Below, one piece after another: positions 23,831 to 32,344 of a stretch of 64,000 nt of DNA. The notes under the pieces were generated by a model, which did not search any database, had not been told where the DNA came from, and saw only the letters and a list, made by a program, of their open reading frames with translations. Position numbers and translations under genes: made by a program. The stretch's first letter is position 1. Each line of letters starts with the position of its first letter. The DNA is from UBA5066 sp048500275 (GTDB taxonomy: Bacteria; Acidobacteriota; Thermoanaerobaculia; UBA5066), in the NCBI GenBank assembly GCA_048500275.1, contig JASNYI010000001.1, positions 1,612,001-1,676,000 on the forward strand, written 5' to 3'.

Positions 23831-24910
23831 ATGAGACACGCCCGCCTCCTCCCGCTTCTCCTCCTTTCCGCCCTCGCCCTCCCCCTCGCCGCCACCCCCG
23901 CGGGCACCCTCGTCGTCCTGAACAAGTCCGACGCGACGGCCTGGCTCGTCGAACCGGAGACGGGCGCGCGGCTCGCCTCGGTGCCGACCGGCGACGGGCC
24001 GCACGAGGCCGACGTGACGCCCGACGGCAGGCTCGCCGTCGTGACGAACTACGGGACGAAGACCCCCGGCTCGACGCTCACGCTGATCGACCTCGCGAAG
24101 GGGGCGTCGGCCGGGACGATCGACCTCGGCGAGCACCGGCGCCCGCACGGGGTCCAGGTCCTCCCCGACGGCCGCCGCGCGGTCGTGACGGCCGAGGCGA
24201 GCCAGTCGCTCCTCGTCGTCGACCTCGTGGAGAAGAAGGTGCTCTCGGCCATACCGACCGGCGAGAAGGTCTCGCACATGGTCGCGGTCTCGCCCGACGG
24301 GAAGACGGCGTACGTCTCGAGCATCGGCTCGGGGAGCGTCGTGGCGATCGACCTCGGCAGGGGAGAGAGGACGAAGACGGTGAAGACCGGCGAGGGGGCC
24401 GAGGGGATCGCCGTCAGGCCCGACGGCCGCGAGGTCTGGGTCGGGAACCGGGGGAGCGACAACCTCGTCGTCCTCGACGCGGCGACGCTCGAGACGAAGC
24501 GGACGATCCCCTGCGCATCGTTCCCGATCCGCCTCGAGATCTCTCCCGACGGCGGGACGCTCCTCGCCTCGAACGCCCGCTCCGGCGACGTGGCGGTTTT
24601 CGACACGAAGGCGGGGAAAGAGCTGAGGCGCGTGAAGATGCCGATGGCCGCGGCGACGACCGAGGGGCGCCTCTTCGCCGACCGCTTCGGGAAGAGCCCG
24701 GTGCCGATCGGCCTCCTCGTCCCGCCGGGCGGGAAGGTCGCCTACGTCGCCAACAGCAACGCCGACGCGGTCGTCGTCTTCGACCTCGCGACCGGCGAGA
24801 TCCTCCGCACCCTCGCGACCGGGGCAGAGCCCGACGGGCTCGCCTGGACGCCGCTCAGGCCGGCGGCGGGAGCCGAGGCGCCGACAACGTCCCCGCGTCC
24901 TGCCTCCTGA
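23831..24910 (+). CDS. Exported YncE-like seven-bladed beta-propeller protein
   Basis: 359 residues. A signal peptide lies at 1-22 (LLPLLLLSALALPLAATPAG). Repeated blades of the YVTN/YncE type follow, with the recurring pattern HxxxVxPDGRxAVVTN..., for example DGPHEADVTPDGRLAVV, VSHMVAVSPDGKTAYV, EGIAVRPDGREVWV, PIRLEISPDGGTLLA and GGKVAYVANSNADAVVVFDL. The propeller probably acts as a periplasmic binding or scaffold module; no enzymatic residues are identifiable. ATG at 23831. The tail (PAAGAEAPTTSPRPAS) is low-complexity. Convergent with the amidohydrolase gene, with 9 nt between the stops. Confidence 0.87.
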   Translation: MRHARLLPLLLLSALALPLAATPAGTLVVLNKSDATAWLVEPETGARLASVPTGDGPHEADVTPDGRLAVVTNYGTKTPGSTLTLIDLAKGASAGTIDLGEHRRPHGVQVLPDGRRAVVTAEASQSLLVVDLVEKKVLSAIPTGEKVSHMVAVSPDGKTAYVSSIGSGSVVAIDLGRGERTKTVKTGEGAEGIAVRPDGREVWVGNRGSDNLVVLDAATLETKRTIPCASFPIRLEISPDGGTLLASNARSGDVAVFDTKAGKELRRVKMPMAAATTEGRLFADRFGKSPVPIGLLVPPGGKVAYVANSNADAVVVFDLATGEILRTLATGAEPDGLAWTPLRPAAGAEAPTTSPRPAS

Positions 24911-24919
24911 CCCGGGCGG

Positions 24920-26263
24920 CTACCGCGCCCCGGTCACCACGACGCCCCCCTTCATGACGACGTCGGGGGGCGTCGCGAGGACGGAGACGTCGGCGAGAGG
25001 GTCCCTCCGGTACGCCACGAGGTCGGCGTACTTCCCCTTCTCGAGGCTCCCCAGGTCCGTCTCGGCCCGGAGGACCTTCGCCGCGCTCGAGGTCGCGGCC
25101 CGGATCGCCTCCATCGGGGTCATCCCCGCCTCGACGAGGTAGCCGAACTCCTTCCCGTTTTCTCCGTGCGGGCCGACGCCCGCGTCGGTGCCGAAGGCGA
25201 TCGGGACGCCGGCCGCCACCGCCTTCGCCGCCGTCGCGCGGATCTGCGCGCCGATCAGCTCGGCTTTAGGGCGGACGACCTCGGGGAAGTAGCCGCGGAC
25301 CTTCGCCTTCTCGCCGACGAAGATCCCGGCCGAGAGGGTCGGGACGTACCAGACGCCCTTCTCCTTGAAGAGCCGGATCGCCTCTTCGTCCATCTGCGTC
25401 CCGTGCTCGATCGAGTCGACGCCGGCACGTATCGCCCGCTTCATCCCTTCGGCGCCATGCGCGTGGACCGCGACGGGGAGGTCGTAGTCGCGCGCGGTCC
25501 TCACGACGGCGTCGACTTCGTCCTGGCTGAACTGCGGTGCGCTCGGGCTGCGGGCGAGCGAGAGGACGCCGCCGGTGGCCGTGATCTTGATCAGGTCCGC
25601 CCGGTCCTTGTAACGCTGGCGGACGGCTTTCGCCATCTCGTCGGCCCCGTTGGCGACCCCCTCCTTCGGGCCGGGGTCCCCCTCGATCAGGTCGCACCAG
25701 CCGTTCGTCGGATCCGCGTGGCCGCCGGTCGTCGCGATCGACTTGCCTGCCGTGAAGATCCGCGGTCCTTCGACCCACCCCTGGCGGATCGCCTCGCGCA
25801 GCGAGATGGTCGTGTTGTAGGCGTCGCCGAGGTTGCGCACGGTCGTGAAGCCGGCGCGGAGCGTCGTCCGGGCATGGGAGGCGGCGCGGAGCGCAAGGTC
25901 GGCCGGGCTCTGCGTGAACTGGTCGATATACGCCGACGGCGACATCTCCATCCCGAGGTGGACGTGCAGGTCGATGAAGCCGGGAAGGACGGTCGAGCCC
26001 GAGAGGTCGAGGACCTTCTCGCCCGGGGCCGGCAGCCGGTAGCCGTCGACGACGCCGGCGATCCGGTCTCCCTCGACGAGGATCGTCACCATCTCCCGGG
26101 CGGCCGGGGAGACGCCGTCGACGAGGCGCCCCGCGTGGACGAGGAGCCGGGTCGGGGCCTCCTTCGGCGCCTGGGAGAGAGACGGGGTCGACGGGAGGAG
26201 GAGCGCCAGGGCGGAGAACGTGCCGGGGAGGAGAACGGGCCTGAGGCGCGTACGGGTCCGCAT
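24920..26263 (-). CDS. Exported metal-dependent amidohydrolase (Xaa-Pro dipeptidase/prolidase-like)
   Basis: 447 residues with a signal peptide (about 1-31). Amidohydrolase superfamily, Sgx9260-like group: H100 and H102 in DLHVHLG, a lysine in DLIKITATGG that is the likely carboxylated metal bridge, His in AVHAHG and SIEHGTQ, and Asp in FGTDAGVGPHG. The C-terminal strand typical of the family (GKYADLVAYRRDPLADV) is present. Related enzymes cleave Xaa-Pro or other dipeptides and N-acyl amino acids in the periplasm; this one's substrate is unknown. ATG at 26263. Upstream on the same strand lie the histidine kinase and phosphatase genes, with gaps of about 55-60 nt. Confidence 0.92.
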   Translation of the reverse strand: MRTRTRLRPVLLPGTFSALALLLPSTPSLSQAPKEAPTRLLVHAGRLVDGVSPAAREMVTILVEGDRIAGVVDGYRLPAPGEKVLDLSGSTVLPGFIDLHVHLGMEMSPSAYIDQFTQSPADLALRAASHARTTLRAGFTTVRNLGDAYNTTISLREAIRQGWVEGPRIFTAGKSIATTGGHADPTNGWCDLIEGDPGPKEGVANGADEMAKAVRQRYKDRADLIKITATGGVLSLARSPSAPQFSQDEVDAVVRTARDYDLPVAVHAHGAEGMKRAIRAGVDSIEHGTQMDEEAIRLFKEKGVWYVPTLSAGIFVGEKAKVRGYFPEVVRPKAELIGAQIRATAAKAVAAGVPIAFGTDAGVGPHGENGKEFGYLVEAGMTPMEAIRAATSSAAKVLRAETDLGSLEKGKYADLVAYRRDPLADVSVLATPPDVVMKGGVVVTGAR

Positions 26264-26322
26264 GAAAACCGCGGAGGGTACACCCGCCGCGGCCCTGGCC
26301 GCACGCGCTCCGGGGCCGCGGA

Positions 26323-27408
26323 CTAAGGCCGCGGCAGCGTGAAGCTGAAGGTGCAGCCGGCGCCGGGGGTCCCTTCGCTCTCGACCGCGACCTCCCCGCC
26401 CATCCGCTCGACGAGTCGGCGGACGATCGAGAGGCCGAGGCCGTGTCCGTCCGCCTCGTCCGGGCTGAGCCGCGTGAAGGGGACGAAGGTCCTCTCCTTC
26501 TCCTCCGGCGCGAGGCCCCGGCCGTTGTCCCTCACCGAGATCCGCACGAACCGGTCGGAATGGAGCGCCGCCTCGACCTCCACGACGGGGGGGCGCCCGC
26601 CGTATTTCAGCGCGTTGCCGAGGTAGTTCGCGAAGACCCGCTCCACCCAGGGGGCGTAGCCGAGGGCGGCGGGCCAGGAGTCGGGGAGGCGCACCTCGGC
26701 GCCGAGTCGCCGGACCTCCGGGCCGAGGCACCGGAGACTCTCGGCGGCCGCCCGGCCCAGGTCGACGGGCGCGAGCGGGACGCCGGTGCGGCGCGCCTCG
26801 CCGAGGACGAGGAGCGAGTCGATGATCTCCTGCATCTTCTGCGCGCTTCGGGCGATCGCCTCGACCGCCTCACGCCGCTCCTCCTCGGGCAGGGCGCCAC
26901 CGCCCTGCTCGAGGTGCTCGGCGAAGCCGAGGATGGCCGAGACGGGGTTCTTCAGGTCGTGGGCGACGGTGTGCGCGTACGCGTCGAGCTCCTCGTTGCG
27001 GGCCACGAGCTCCGCGTTCGTCGCGGTGAGGGCCGCCTGGAGCTGCTTCGTGGCCGTGACGTCCTCGAAGACCGTGGCGAACTCTCCCCTCTCCGGCGAG
27101 AAGACGAGGATCCGGAAGTGGCGGCCCATCGGCTCGAAGTGGACCTCGAGACGCGCCGGCTCGCCGGTCGTGGCGACGCCCGCGAAGACGTCGAGGTACG
27201 GGGCCCCGCCTGCGCCGTAGAGCTCCGAGGCCCGGCGCCCGACGGCGTCCGCCCGCCGGATCCCCGTGTGGGTCTCGTAGGCCGGGTTGGCGTCGGTGAT
27301 GACGTAGTCCGCGGGGCTCCCCCGCTCGTCGAGGAGGAGCCGGTGCAGCGCGACCCCCTCGGTCATCGTCTCGAAGAGCGCCCGGAAACGCTTCTCGCTC
27401 TCCTTCAT
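26323..27408 (-). CDS. Cytoplasmic PAS-domain sensor histidine kinase
   Basis: 361 residues, no membrane segment. A PAS domain (about 5-118; RFRALFETMTEGVALHRLLLDERG, DANPAYETHTG) leads to a short coiled coil, a HisKA domain with the phospho-acceptor H150 in AHDLKNPVSAI, and an HATPase_c domain with N box NYLGNALKYGG, G1 RDNGRGLAPEE and G2 GHGLGLSIVRR. The H box AHDLKNP and the short PAS resemble bacteriophytochrome-like and phosphate-relay hybrid sensors. No response regulator is adjacent, so it is an orphan. Signal unknown. Confidence 0.92.
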   Translation of the reverse strand: MKESEKRFRALFETMTEGVALHRLLLDERGSPADYVITDANPAYETHTGIRRADAVGRRASELYGAGGAPYLDVFAGVATTGEPARLEVHFEPMGRHFRILVFSPERGEFATVFEDVTATKQLQAALTATNAELVARNEELDAYAHTVAHDLKNPVSAILGFAEHLEQGGGALPEEERREAVEAIARSAQKMQEIIDSLLVLGEARRTGVPLAPVDLGRAAAESLRCLGPEVRRLGAEVRLPDSWPAALGYAPWVERVFANYLGNALKYGGRPPVVEVEAALHSDRFVRISVRDNGRGLAPEEKERTFVPFTRLSPDEADGHGLGLSIVRRLVERMGGEVAVESEGTPGAGCTFSFTLPRP

Positions 27409-27463
27409 CGCCCCTCCCTTCTCCCGCGCCCGCGCCCGCCGGTCGCGCCGGGCGGGCGGCGGG

Positions 27464-28213
27464 TCAGCGGGAGTCGAAGACCCGTCCGGCCGGCAGCTCG
27501 ATCGCCGAGAGGAAGCCGCCCATCCCCGCGCCGGTGTCGAGACCGACGATCGACTCCGTGACGTAGACGTCGAGGCCGTCCTCCGGCGTGTGGAACGACT
27601 GCTCCTGCGGCAGCCTCTTCACCGGCGTGTGGCCGAAGACGACGCGCTTGCCCCGGTAGCTCTCGTAGAAGGCCCGGCTCCTCTGCCAGAGGAGCGGACG
27701 GGTGTTCTTCACCTCGGAAGGGTGGAGCCAGCGCCCCTCCTCGAACGGGAGCCCGGCGTGGACGTAGATGGCGTGGTCGTCCTCGTGGAAGAGGGAGAGG
27801 CCCCTCATCCACTCGACGACGTCCTCGGGCAGGAACGCGCCCGTGGCCATCGAGCGCAGCTCGTAGGCGGTCGGGTCCTCTTCGCGCGTGGGCGGGGCGC
27901 CGCCGGTGAAGGAGCGATAGGTGGTGTAGCAGCCGTTCACGCGCGGGATGACGAACTCGGGGGCGCCCTCGCGGCGCGCCCTCAGCCAGGCGTCCTCGTG
28001 GTTGCCGAGGAGGAGGACGAGACGGGCCGGCGTCTTCGAAGGCAGCGCCCTCACGCGGCGGACGACCCCCGCGGGGTCGGGGCCGCGGTCGACGTAGTCG
28101 CCGACGAAGAGGAGGGTGTCGGACGCGTCGAGGGAAGGAAGGCGCGCCAGCAGGCGCTCGAGCGCCTCGAGGTCCCCGTGCACGTCTCCGATCGCGATCG
28201 TTCGTCCCGCCAT
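27464..28213 (-). CDS. PPP-family metallophosphatase (Ser/Thr phosphatase / PrpA-like)
   Basis: 249 residues. The signatures of the PPP family are in order: GDVHG (9-13), GDYVDRG (near 38-44) and GNHE (near 69-72). Later come metal-binding histidines in YVHAGLPFEEG and FGHTPVK. PPP enzymes of this size remove phosphate from Ser/Thr residues, diadenosine tetraphosphate or other substrates. ATG at 28213. It lies upstream of the histidine kinase on the same strand (gap 55 nt). The window also encodes two Ser/Thr kinases, so it may oppose one of them (inference). Confidence 0.9.
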   Translation of the reverse strand: MAGRTIAIGDVHGDLEALERLLARLPSLDASDTLLFVGDYVDRGPDPAGVVRRVRALPSKTPARLVLLLGNHEDAWLRARREGAPEFVIPRVNGCYTTYRSFTGGAPPTREEDPTAYELRSMATGAFLPEDVVEWMRGLSLFHEDDHAIYVHAGLPFEEGRWLHPSEVKNTRPLLWQRSRAFYESYRGKRVVFGHTPVKRLPQEQSFHTPEDGLDVYVTESIVGLDTGAGMGGFLSAIELPAGRVFDSR

Positions 28214-28344
28214 GCTGCTTCCGCCCCGCGGACGATACCGGAGGAACCGCGGGCGGGCACGCGCCTTCCCTCCGGCCGCCCGGGCCGCGCGGCTGCTACC
28301 CTTCCCCTCCGCCACGCCCCGGGCAGGGGCGGAGGGAGGTTCAC

Positions 28345-29382
28345 ATGCGGCGACGCCTCGCGCTCGGAATCCTCGTTCTCTCGTTCCCGGGCCTCTCCGG
28401 GCTCCCCGCGCACGGGCAGGAACCCGGCTCTGAGGAACGCCTCGAGAGGCTCGAAAAGCGGATCGAGGACCTGGAGTACAGGCTCGACCAGGTGCGCAAG
28501 TCGAACGACGACGTCCTCTTCTGGCTGAGACTCGCCGACGCGGCCGAGGTCGACAAGGTCTCGATCGTGGGGCCGCCGAACCCCCGCGGAACCGAGCGCT
28601 ACGGCATCGCGAACGAGCGGCACCCGCTCCGCTTCGCCCAGTACGTCTTCACGCCGAAGGGTCTCGACCGGGGGAGGAAGCACCCCGTCATCGTTCTTCC
28701 GCACGGCGGCGTCCACGGCGACTTCGGGACGTACCACGTCCACATCCTGAAGGAGATGCTCGCGAAGGGCTGGGTCGTCCTGGCCCCCGAGTACCGCGGC
28801 TCGACCGGCTACGGGAAGGAGTTTCGCGACGCCATCGACTACGGCGGCCTCGAGGTGGACGACGTCGTCGCCGGCCTCGACTGGGCCGTCTCCGAGCTGC
28901 CGTACGTCGACGGGAGGCGGGCGGCCATCGCCGGCTGGAGCCACGGCGGGCTCATCGCCCTCCTCGCCGTGACCCAGCACCCGGAAAAGTTCCGCGCGGC
29001 CTACGCGGGCGTCCCGGTCACCGACCTCGTCGCCCGCCTCGGCTACGCCGGCCCCGGCTACGCGGACCTCTTCTCCGCCAAGCACCACGTCGGCAAGAAG
29101 GTCGTCGAGGACGTCGACGAGTACCGGAGGCGGAGCCCGGTCTTCTGGGCGTCGAAGCTGAAGACCCCGCTCCTCGTCCACGCCACGACGAACGACCGCG
29201 ACGTGAACGTGATCGAGGCCGACTACCTGATCGCCGCGCTGAAGGCCGCGGGGAAGAGCTTCGAACACAGGATCTACGAGGACGCGCCCGGCGGCCACTC
29301 GTTCAACCGGATCGACACGGCCTTCGCGAAGGAGTCGCGGAAGGAGATCTGGGCCTTCCTCGAGAAGCACCTCGGGAAGTGA
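28345..29382 (+). CDS. Exported S9-type prolyl oligopeptidase-family hydrolase
   Basis: 345 residues. A signal peptide (about 1-24) is followed by a short coiled coil rich in Glu/Arg (27-55), probably an oligomerisation or tether segment. An alpha/beta hydrolase of the S9/dipeptidyl-peptidase C-terminal kind follows: GWSHGG with Ser 199, an Asp in TTNDRDVNV (near 295) and His in APGGHSFNR. EYRGSTGYGKEF (149-160) is diagnostic of the S9 group. The N-terminal beta-propeller of full-length prolyl oligopeptidases is absent and replaced by the coiled coil, so substrate gating differs. ATG with GGGAGG upstream. Confidence 0.9.
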   Translation: MRRRLALGILVLSFPGLSGLPAHGQEPGSEERLERLEKRIEDLEYRLDQVRKSNDDVLFWLRLADAAEVDKVSIVGPPNPRGTERYGIANERHPLRFAQYVFTPKGLDRGRKHPVIVLPHGGVHGDFGTYHVHILKEMLAKGWVVLAPEYRGSTGYGKEFRDAIDYGGLEVDDVVAGLDWAVSELPYVDGRRAAIAGWSHGGLIALLAVTQHPEKFRAAYAGVPVTDLVARLGYAGPGYADLFSAKHHVGKKVVEDVDEYRRRSPVFWASKLKTPLLVHATTNDRDVNVIEADYLIAALKAAGKSFEHRIYEDAPGGHSFNRIDTAFAKESRKEIWAFLEKHLGK

Positions 29383-29430
29383 CGCCGCTTCGATAGACTG
29401 TCCGCCGGTTCTTCGAGCGAGGAGGTCGAA

Positions 29431-29841
29431 TTGGCCGCAACGGGCATCTCGATCGGAGGGTTCCTCCTCAGGCTCGTCGCTGCGGGCCTTCTCGTCTTCG
29501 CCACGTACAACCCCGCGGGGTACTCCTTCGTCGACTGGGTGAGGCAGTCCGGGGGCGGCCCCCTTCCGCTGAAGATCCTCGTCGGGCTCGCCCTGGCCGC
29601 CGGGTGGCTCTTCTGCGTTCGGGCGACGCTCCGTTCGCTCGGGCACGTCGGGACCGCCCTCGCCGCCGGGTTCTTCGGCGTCCTCATCTGGCTCTTCGTC
29701 GACCTTCGGGGGGCGGACGTGAAGGGGACGGCCGTCACCTGGTTCGTCCTCGCCTCCCTGGCGGCGACCCTCGCCGTGGGCCTCTCGTTCTCCCTCGTGA
29801 GGCGGCGGGTCACCGGGCAGGTCGACGACACCGAGGAGTGA
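29431..29841 (+). CDS. DUF6524-type small membrane protein
   Basis: 136 residues with four predicted membrane helices (ISIGGFLLRLVAAGLLVFATY; LKILVGLALAAGWLFC; GTALAAGFFGVLIWLFV; WFVLASLAATLAVGLSFSL). The N-terminal YNPAGYSFVDWV motif matches the DUF6524 family as I recall it; the family has no known function. The start is TTG at 29431, preceded by a strong GGAGG at 29421-29425 and by TAGACT at 29393-29398, a -10-like hexamer. The SIS-domain gene starts 10 nt downstream. Confidence 0.75.
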   Translation: MAATGISIGGFLLRLVAAGLLVFATYNPAGYSFVDWVRQSGGGPLPLKILVGLALAAGWLFCVRATLRSLGHVGTALAAGFFGVLIWLFVDLRGADVKGTAVTWFVLASLAATLAVGLSFSLVRRRVTGQVDDTEE

Positions 29842-29851
29842 CCGGAACCTC

Positions 29852-30877
29852 ATGAAGCGCTCCGTCCTGCACGCCGAGATCCGCGAGCAGCCCGAGGTCC
29901 TGGCCCGCCTCTTCGTCCGCGAGGGGGCGAACGTGGGCCGCATCGCGCGCGCCCTCCGGAAGCGCGACCTGCGCTTCGTCCTCGTCGCCGCGCGCGGCAC
30001 CTCCGACAACGCCGCCCGCTACGCGCAGTACGCCCTGGGCCTGACGTGCCGCCTCCCCGTGGCCCTCGCGGGTCCCTCCCTCGTCACGCTCTACGACAGC
30101 CCGCTGCTTCTGCGGGGCGCGCTCGTCGTCGGCATCTCGCAGTCGGGCCGCTCGCCCGACGTCGTCGAGACGATCGCCGCGGCGCGGCGCGGCGGCGCGC
30201 CGACGCTGGCCGTCGTGAACGACCCCGAGAGCCCGCTCGCGAAGGCCGCGGCCGACGTGATCCCCCTCCACGCGGGGATCGAGCGGAGCGTGGCGGCCAC
30301 GAAGACCTACACCGCGCAGCTCCTCGCCGTGGCGCTCCTCGCCTCGGCCCTCTCCGGCTCCCGCCGCTTCGCGGAGGGGCTGGGCGCCCTCCCCGACGCC
30401 GTGGACGAGACGCTCGCCGTCGAGGGGGCCGCCCGGCGCGCCGCCGCGCGCCTCGCCGGGTCCGCGCGCCTCGTCGTCCTCTCCCGCGGCCTGAACTACC
30501 CGACGGCGCACGAGATCGCCCTCAAGCTGAAGGAGCTCGCCCTCCTCGACGCCGAGGCGCTTTCGGGCGCCGACTTCCAGCACGGCCCGATCGCCCTCGC
30601 CGGGCCCGGGCTCCCGGCCGTCGTCGTCTCCCCCCCGGGGACCGCCACCGAGGCCGACCTCGCCGCCCTGGCCGCCGAGCTTCGAAGGCGCGGGAGCCCC
30701 GTCCTTCTCGTGGGTCCCTCGGGGAGGGGCTCCCTGCCGGTCCCACGTTTCCCGGAGCTTCTCTCGCCCATCCTCGCCGTCGTCCCGGGACAGCTCCTGG
30801 CTTTTCACGCGGCCCGGGCCCGGGGCCTCGACCCGGACTCTCCGCGCGGCCTCTCCAAGGTCACCGAGACCCGCTGA
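29852..30877 (+). CDS. Double-SIS sugar-phosphate enzyme, probably glucosamine-6-phosphate deaminase (NagB-II/AgaS-like)
   Basis: 341 residues made of two SIS domains without the glutamine amidotransferase domain of GlmS. Key segments: AARGTSDNAARYAQY (47-61), ISQSGRSPDVVETIAAARRGG, ATKTYTAQLLAVALL and LKLKELALLDAEALSGADFQHGP, the last matching the GlmS isomerase active-site region. Proteins of this form usually deaminate glucosamine-6-phosphate to fructose-6-phosphate in amino-sugar catabolism, or act as AgaS-type aldose-ketose isomerases. ATG at 29852, 10 nt after the DUF6524 stop. No other amino-sugar genes are close, so the exact substrate is inferred from family only. Confidence 0.88.
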   Translation: MKRSVLHAEIREQPEVLARLFVREGANVGRIARALRKRDLRFVLVAARGTSDNAARYAQYALGLTCRLPVALAGPSLVTLYDSPLLLRGALVVGISQSGRSPDVVETIAAARRGGAPTLAVVNDPESPLAKAAADVIPLHAGIERSVAATKTYTAQLLAVALLASALSGSRRFAEGLGALPDAVDETLAVEGAARRAAARLAGSARLVVLSRGLNYPTAHEIALKLKELALLDAEALSGADFQHGPIALAGPGLPAVVVSPPGTATEADLAALAAELRRRGSPVLLVGPSGRGSLPVPRFPELLSPILAVVPGQLLAFHAARARGLDPDSPRGLSKVTETR

Positions 30878-30944
30878 GCGAATCGGGCGTAAGCTGTTTG
30901 ACCCGCGGGGTTTCGCGGAATCGAACGATCGAAGGAGACACCGG

Positions 30945-31562
30945 ATGAAGAAGACCGTCACCCTCCTCGCCTGCGTGCTGCTCGTGGCCGGCCTCGCCGC
31001 CTGCAACACCGACAAGGCCCCCGCCGACGCCGCGATCAAGGCCGGCGAGCAGGCGATCCAGGCCGCCGCCGACGAGGCCGGCAAGTACGTCCCCGAGAAG
31101 CTCCAGGAAGCGCAGGCCGCCCTCGCCGCCGCGAAGGAGAAGTTCACCCAGGGCCAGTACAAGGAGGCCCTCGCGGCCGGAACGGCGCTCGCGGGCCAGG
31201 CGAAGGACCTCGCCGACGCCACCGCCGCGAAGAAGGACGAGCTGACGAAGTCGTGGAACGACCTGGCCGCCACGCTGCCGCAGACGGTCGCGTCCCTGAC
31301 GGCGAAGATCGAGGAGCTGGGCAAGGCGAAGAGGCTCCCGAAAGGGCTCGACGCCGCCGCGCTGACCCAGGCGAAGGAAGGCCTCGCAGGCATTTCCCTG
31401 GCGTGGGAGGAAGCCTCTGCCGCCTTCACCGCCGGCAACCTCGTCGAGGCGGTTGGGAAGGCGAGCGGCCTCACGCAGAAGGGGAACGAGGTCATGGCCC
31501 TTCTCGGCATGGCCCCGCCGGCTCCGCCGGCCGAGGCTCCGGCCGAGACGCCCGCGAAGTAG
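30945..31562 (+). CDS. Ala-rich helical lipoprotein
   Basis: 205 residues. A type II signal peptide with lipobox GLAAC makes Cys 20 the lipidation site. The mature protein is almost entirely helical and Ala/Lys/Glu-rich (IKAGEQAIQAAADEAGKYVPEKLQEAQAALA), with no enzymatic motif, and ends in a Pro/Ala tail. It is probably anchored to a membrane in the envelope and forms coiled-coil bundles. TTGACC at 30898-30903 may be a -35, but the -10 is poor. ATG with AGGAGA upstream. Followed by a strong bidirectional hairpin. Function unknown. Confidence 0.8.
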   Translation: MKKTVTLLACVLLVAGLAACNTDKAPADAAIKAGEQAIQAAADEAGKYVPEKLQEAQAALAAAKEKFTQGQYKEALAAGTALAGQAKDLADATAAKKDELTKSWNDLAATLPQTVASLTAKIEELGKAKRLPKGLDAAALTQAKEGLAGISLAWEEASAAFTAGNLVEAVGKASGLTQKGNEVMALLGMAPPAPPAEAPAETPAK

Positions 31563-31578
31563 GGCTCCCGGGTGCGCG

Positions 31579-31609
31579 CTCCGCCCGCTCGCGCTCAGAG
31601 CGGGCGGAG
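31579..31609. terminator. Bidirectional intrinsic terminator (12-bp stem)
   Basis: Perfect 12-bp inverted repeat (31579-31590 with 31598-31609) around a 7-nt loop, placed between the lipoprotein gene and the convergent pxp operon. One arm overlaps the last codons and stop of pxpA. No long T run follows on either strand. Confidence 0.65.
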
Positions 31610-32344
31610 CCGGACCCCGGCCTCCCCGAGGCGCGCGGCGACGGTTCGCGCGAAGTCGACCGCGCCCGGCGTGTCGGAGTGGAGGCAGAGCGTCCTCGCA
31701 TCCACGCGGACCGGCGTCCCGTCCGACGCGTAGACCTCGCCACGCGTCGCGATCGAGACCGCCTGCTCGGCGGCTTCGGCCGCAGTTCGCTTCAGGGCCC
31801 CCGGCCTCTCTCGCGGCGTCAGCGTCCCGTCGCGCTCGTAGCCCCGGTCGGCGAACGCCTCTCCTGCGACCGGGAAACCCGCGCTCTCGAACGCCTCGAG
31901 CATCGCCGAGCCGGCGAGCCCGACGAGGACGACGCCCGGCGCGACCCGGGCGACCCCCTCGGCGATCGAGAGCGCGAGGGAGGCGTCCTTCGCCGCGGCG
32001 TTGTAGAGCGCGCCGTGCGGCTTGACGTGCGCGAGCCGGCCGCCGAGGCGCCGCGTCACGGAGAGGAGCGCCGACACCTGCGCGGCGACGGCGGCGGAAA
32101 GGTCCGCGGGGAGCATCGGCATCGCCCGCCGGCCGAAGCCCTCGCGGTCGGGGTACGACGGGTGCGCGCCGATCGCCACGCTCCTGGCGAGAGCCGCGCG
32201 GACGACGCGCGCCATCGAGGCCTCGTCCCCCGCGTGCCCGCCGCACGCGACGTTCACCGACGTGACGACGCCGAGGAGCTCCTCCTCGACCTCCGCCAGC
32301 CCCGGCAGCTCGCCGACGTCGGCGTTCAGGTCGATCCTCCTCAC
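31595..32344 (-). CDS. pxpA: 5-oxoprolinase subunit A (LamB/YcsF family)
   Basis: 249 residues, the normal PxpA length. It is the LamB/YcsF subunit that, with PxpBC, uses ATP to open 5-oxoproline to glutamate. Motifs: the N-terminal DLNADVGE, NVACGGHAGD, GAHPSYPDREGFGRR, HVKPHGALYN, FADRGYERDGTL and CLHSDTPGA. GTG start at 32344 overlaps the stop of the MFS gene by GTGA, so it is translationally coupled. It is the last gene of the pxpB-pxpC-MFS-pxpA operon, and its stop lies in the terminator stem. Confidence 0.93.
   Translation of the reverse strand: MRRIDLNADVGELPGLAEVEEELLGVVTSVNVACGGHAGDEASMARVVRAALARSVAIGAHPSYPDREGFGRRAMPMLPADLSAAVAAQVSALLSVTRRLGGRLAHVKPHGALYNAAAKDASLALSIAEGVARVAPGVVLVGLAGSAMLEAFESAGFPVAGEAFADRGYERDGTLTPRERPGALKRTAAEAAEQAVSIATRGEVYASDGTPVRVDARTLCLHSDTPGAVDFARTVAARLGEAGVRLRPL

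Noticed and set aside
26313..26333. GCCGCGG/CCGCGGC hairpin at the histidine kinase stop as a terminator
   Set aside because: Built on the self-complementary CCGCGG, which recurs by chance here; no T tract, and the downstream gene on the same strand may be co-transcribed.
30898..30926. TTGACC-N17-TCGAAC as the lipoprotein promoter
   Set aside because: The -35 is good but the -10 matches the consensus poorly, so I did not list it as a feature.
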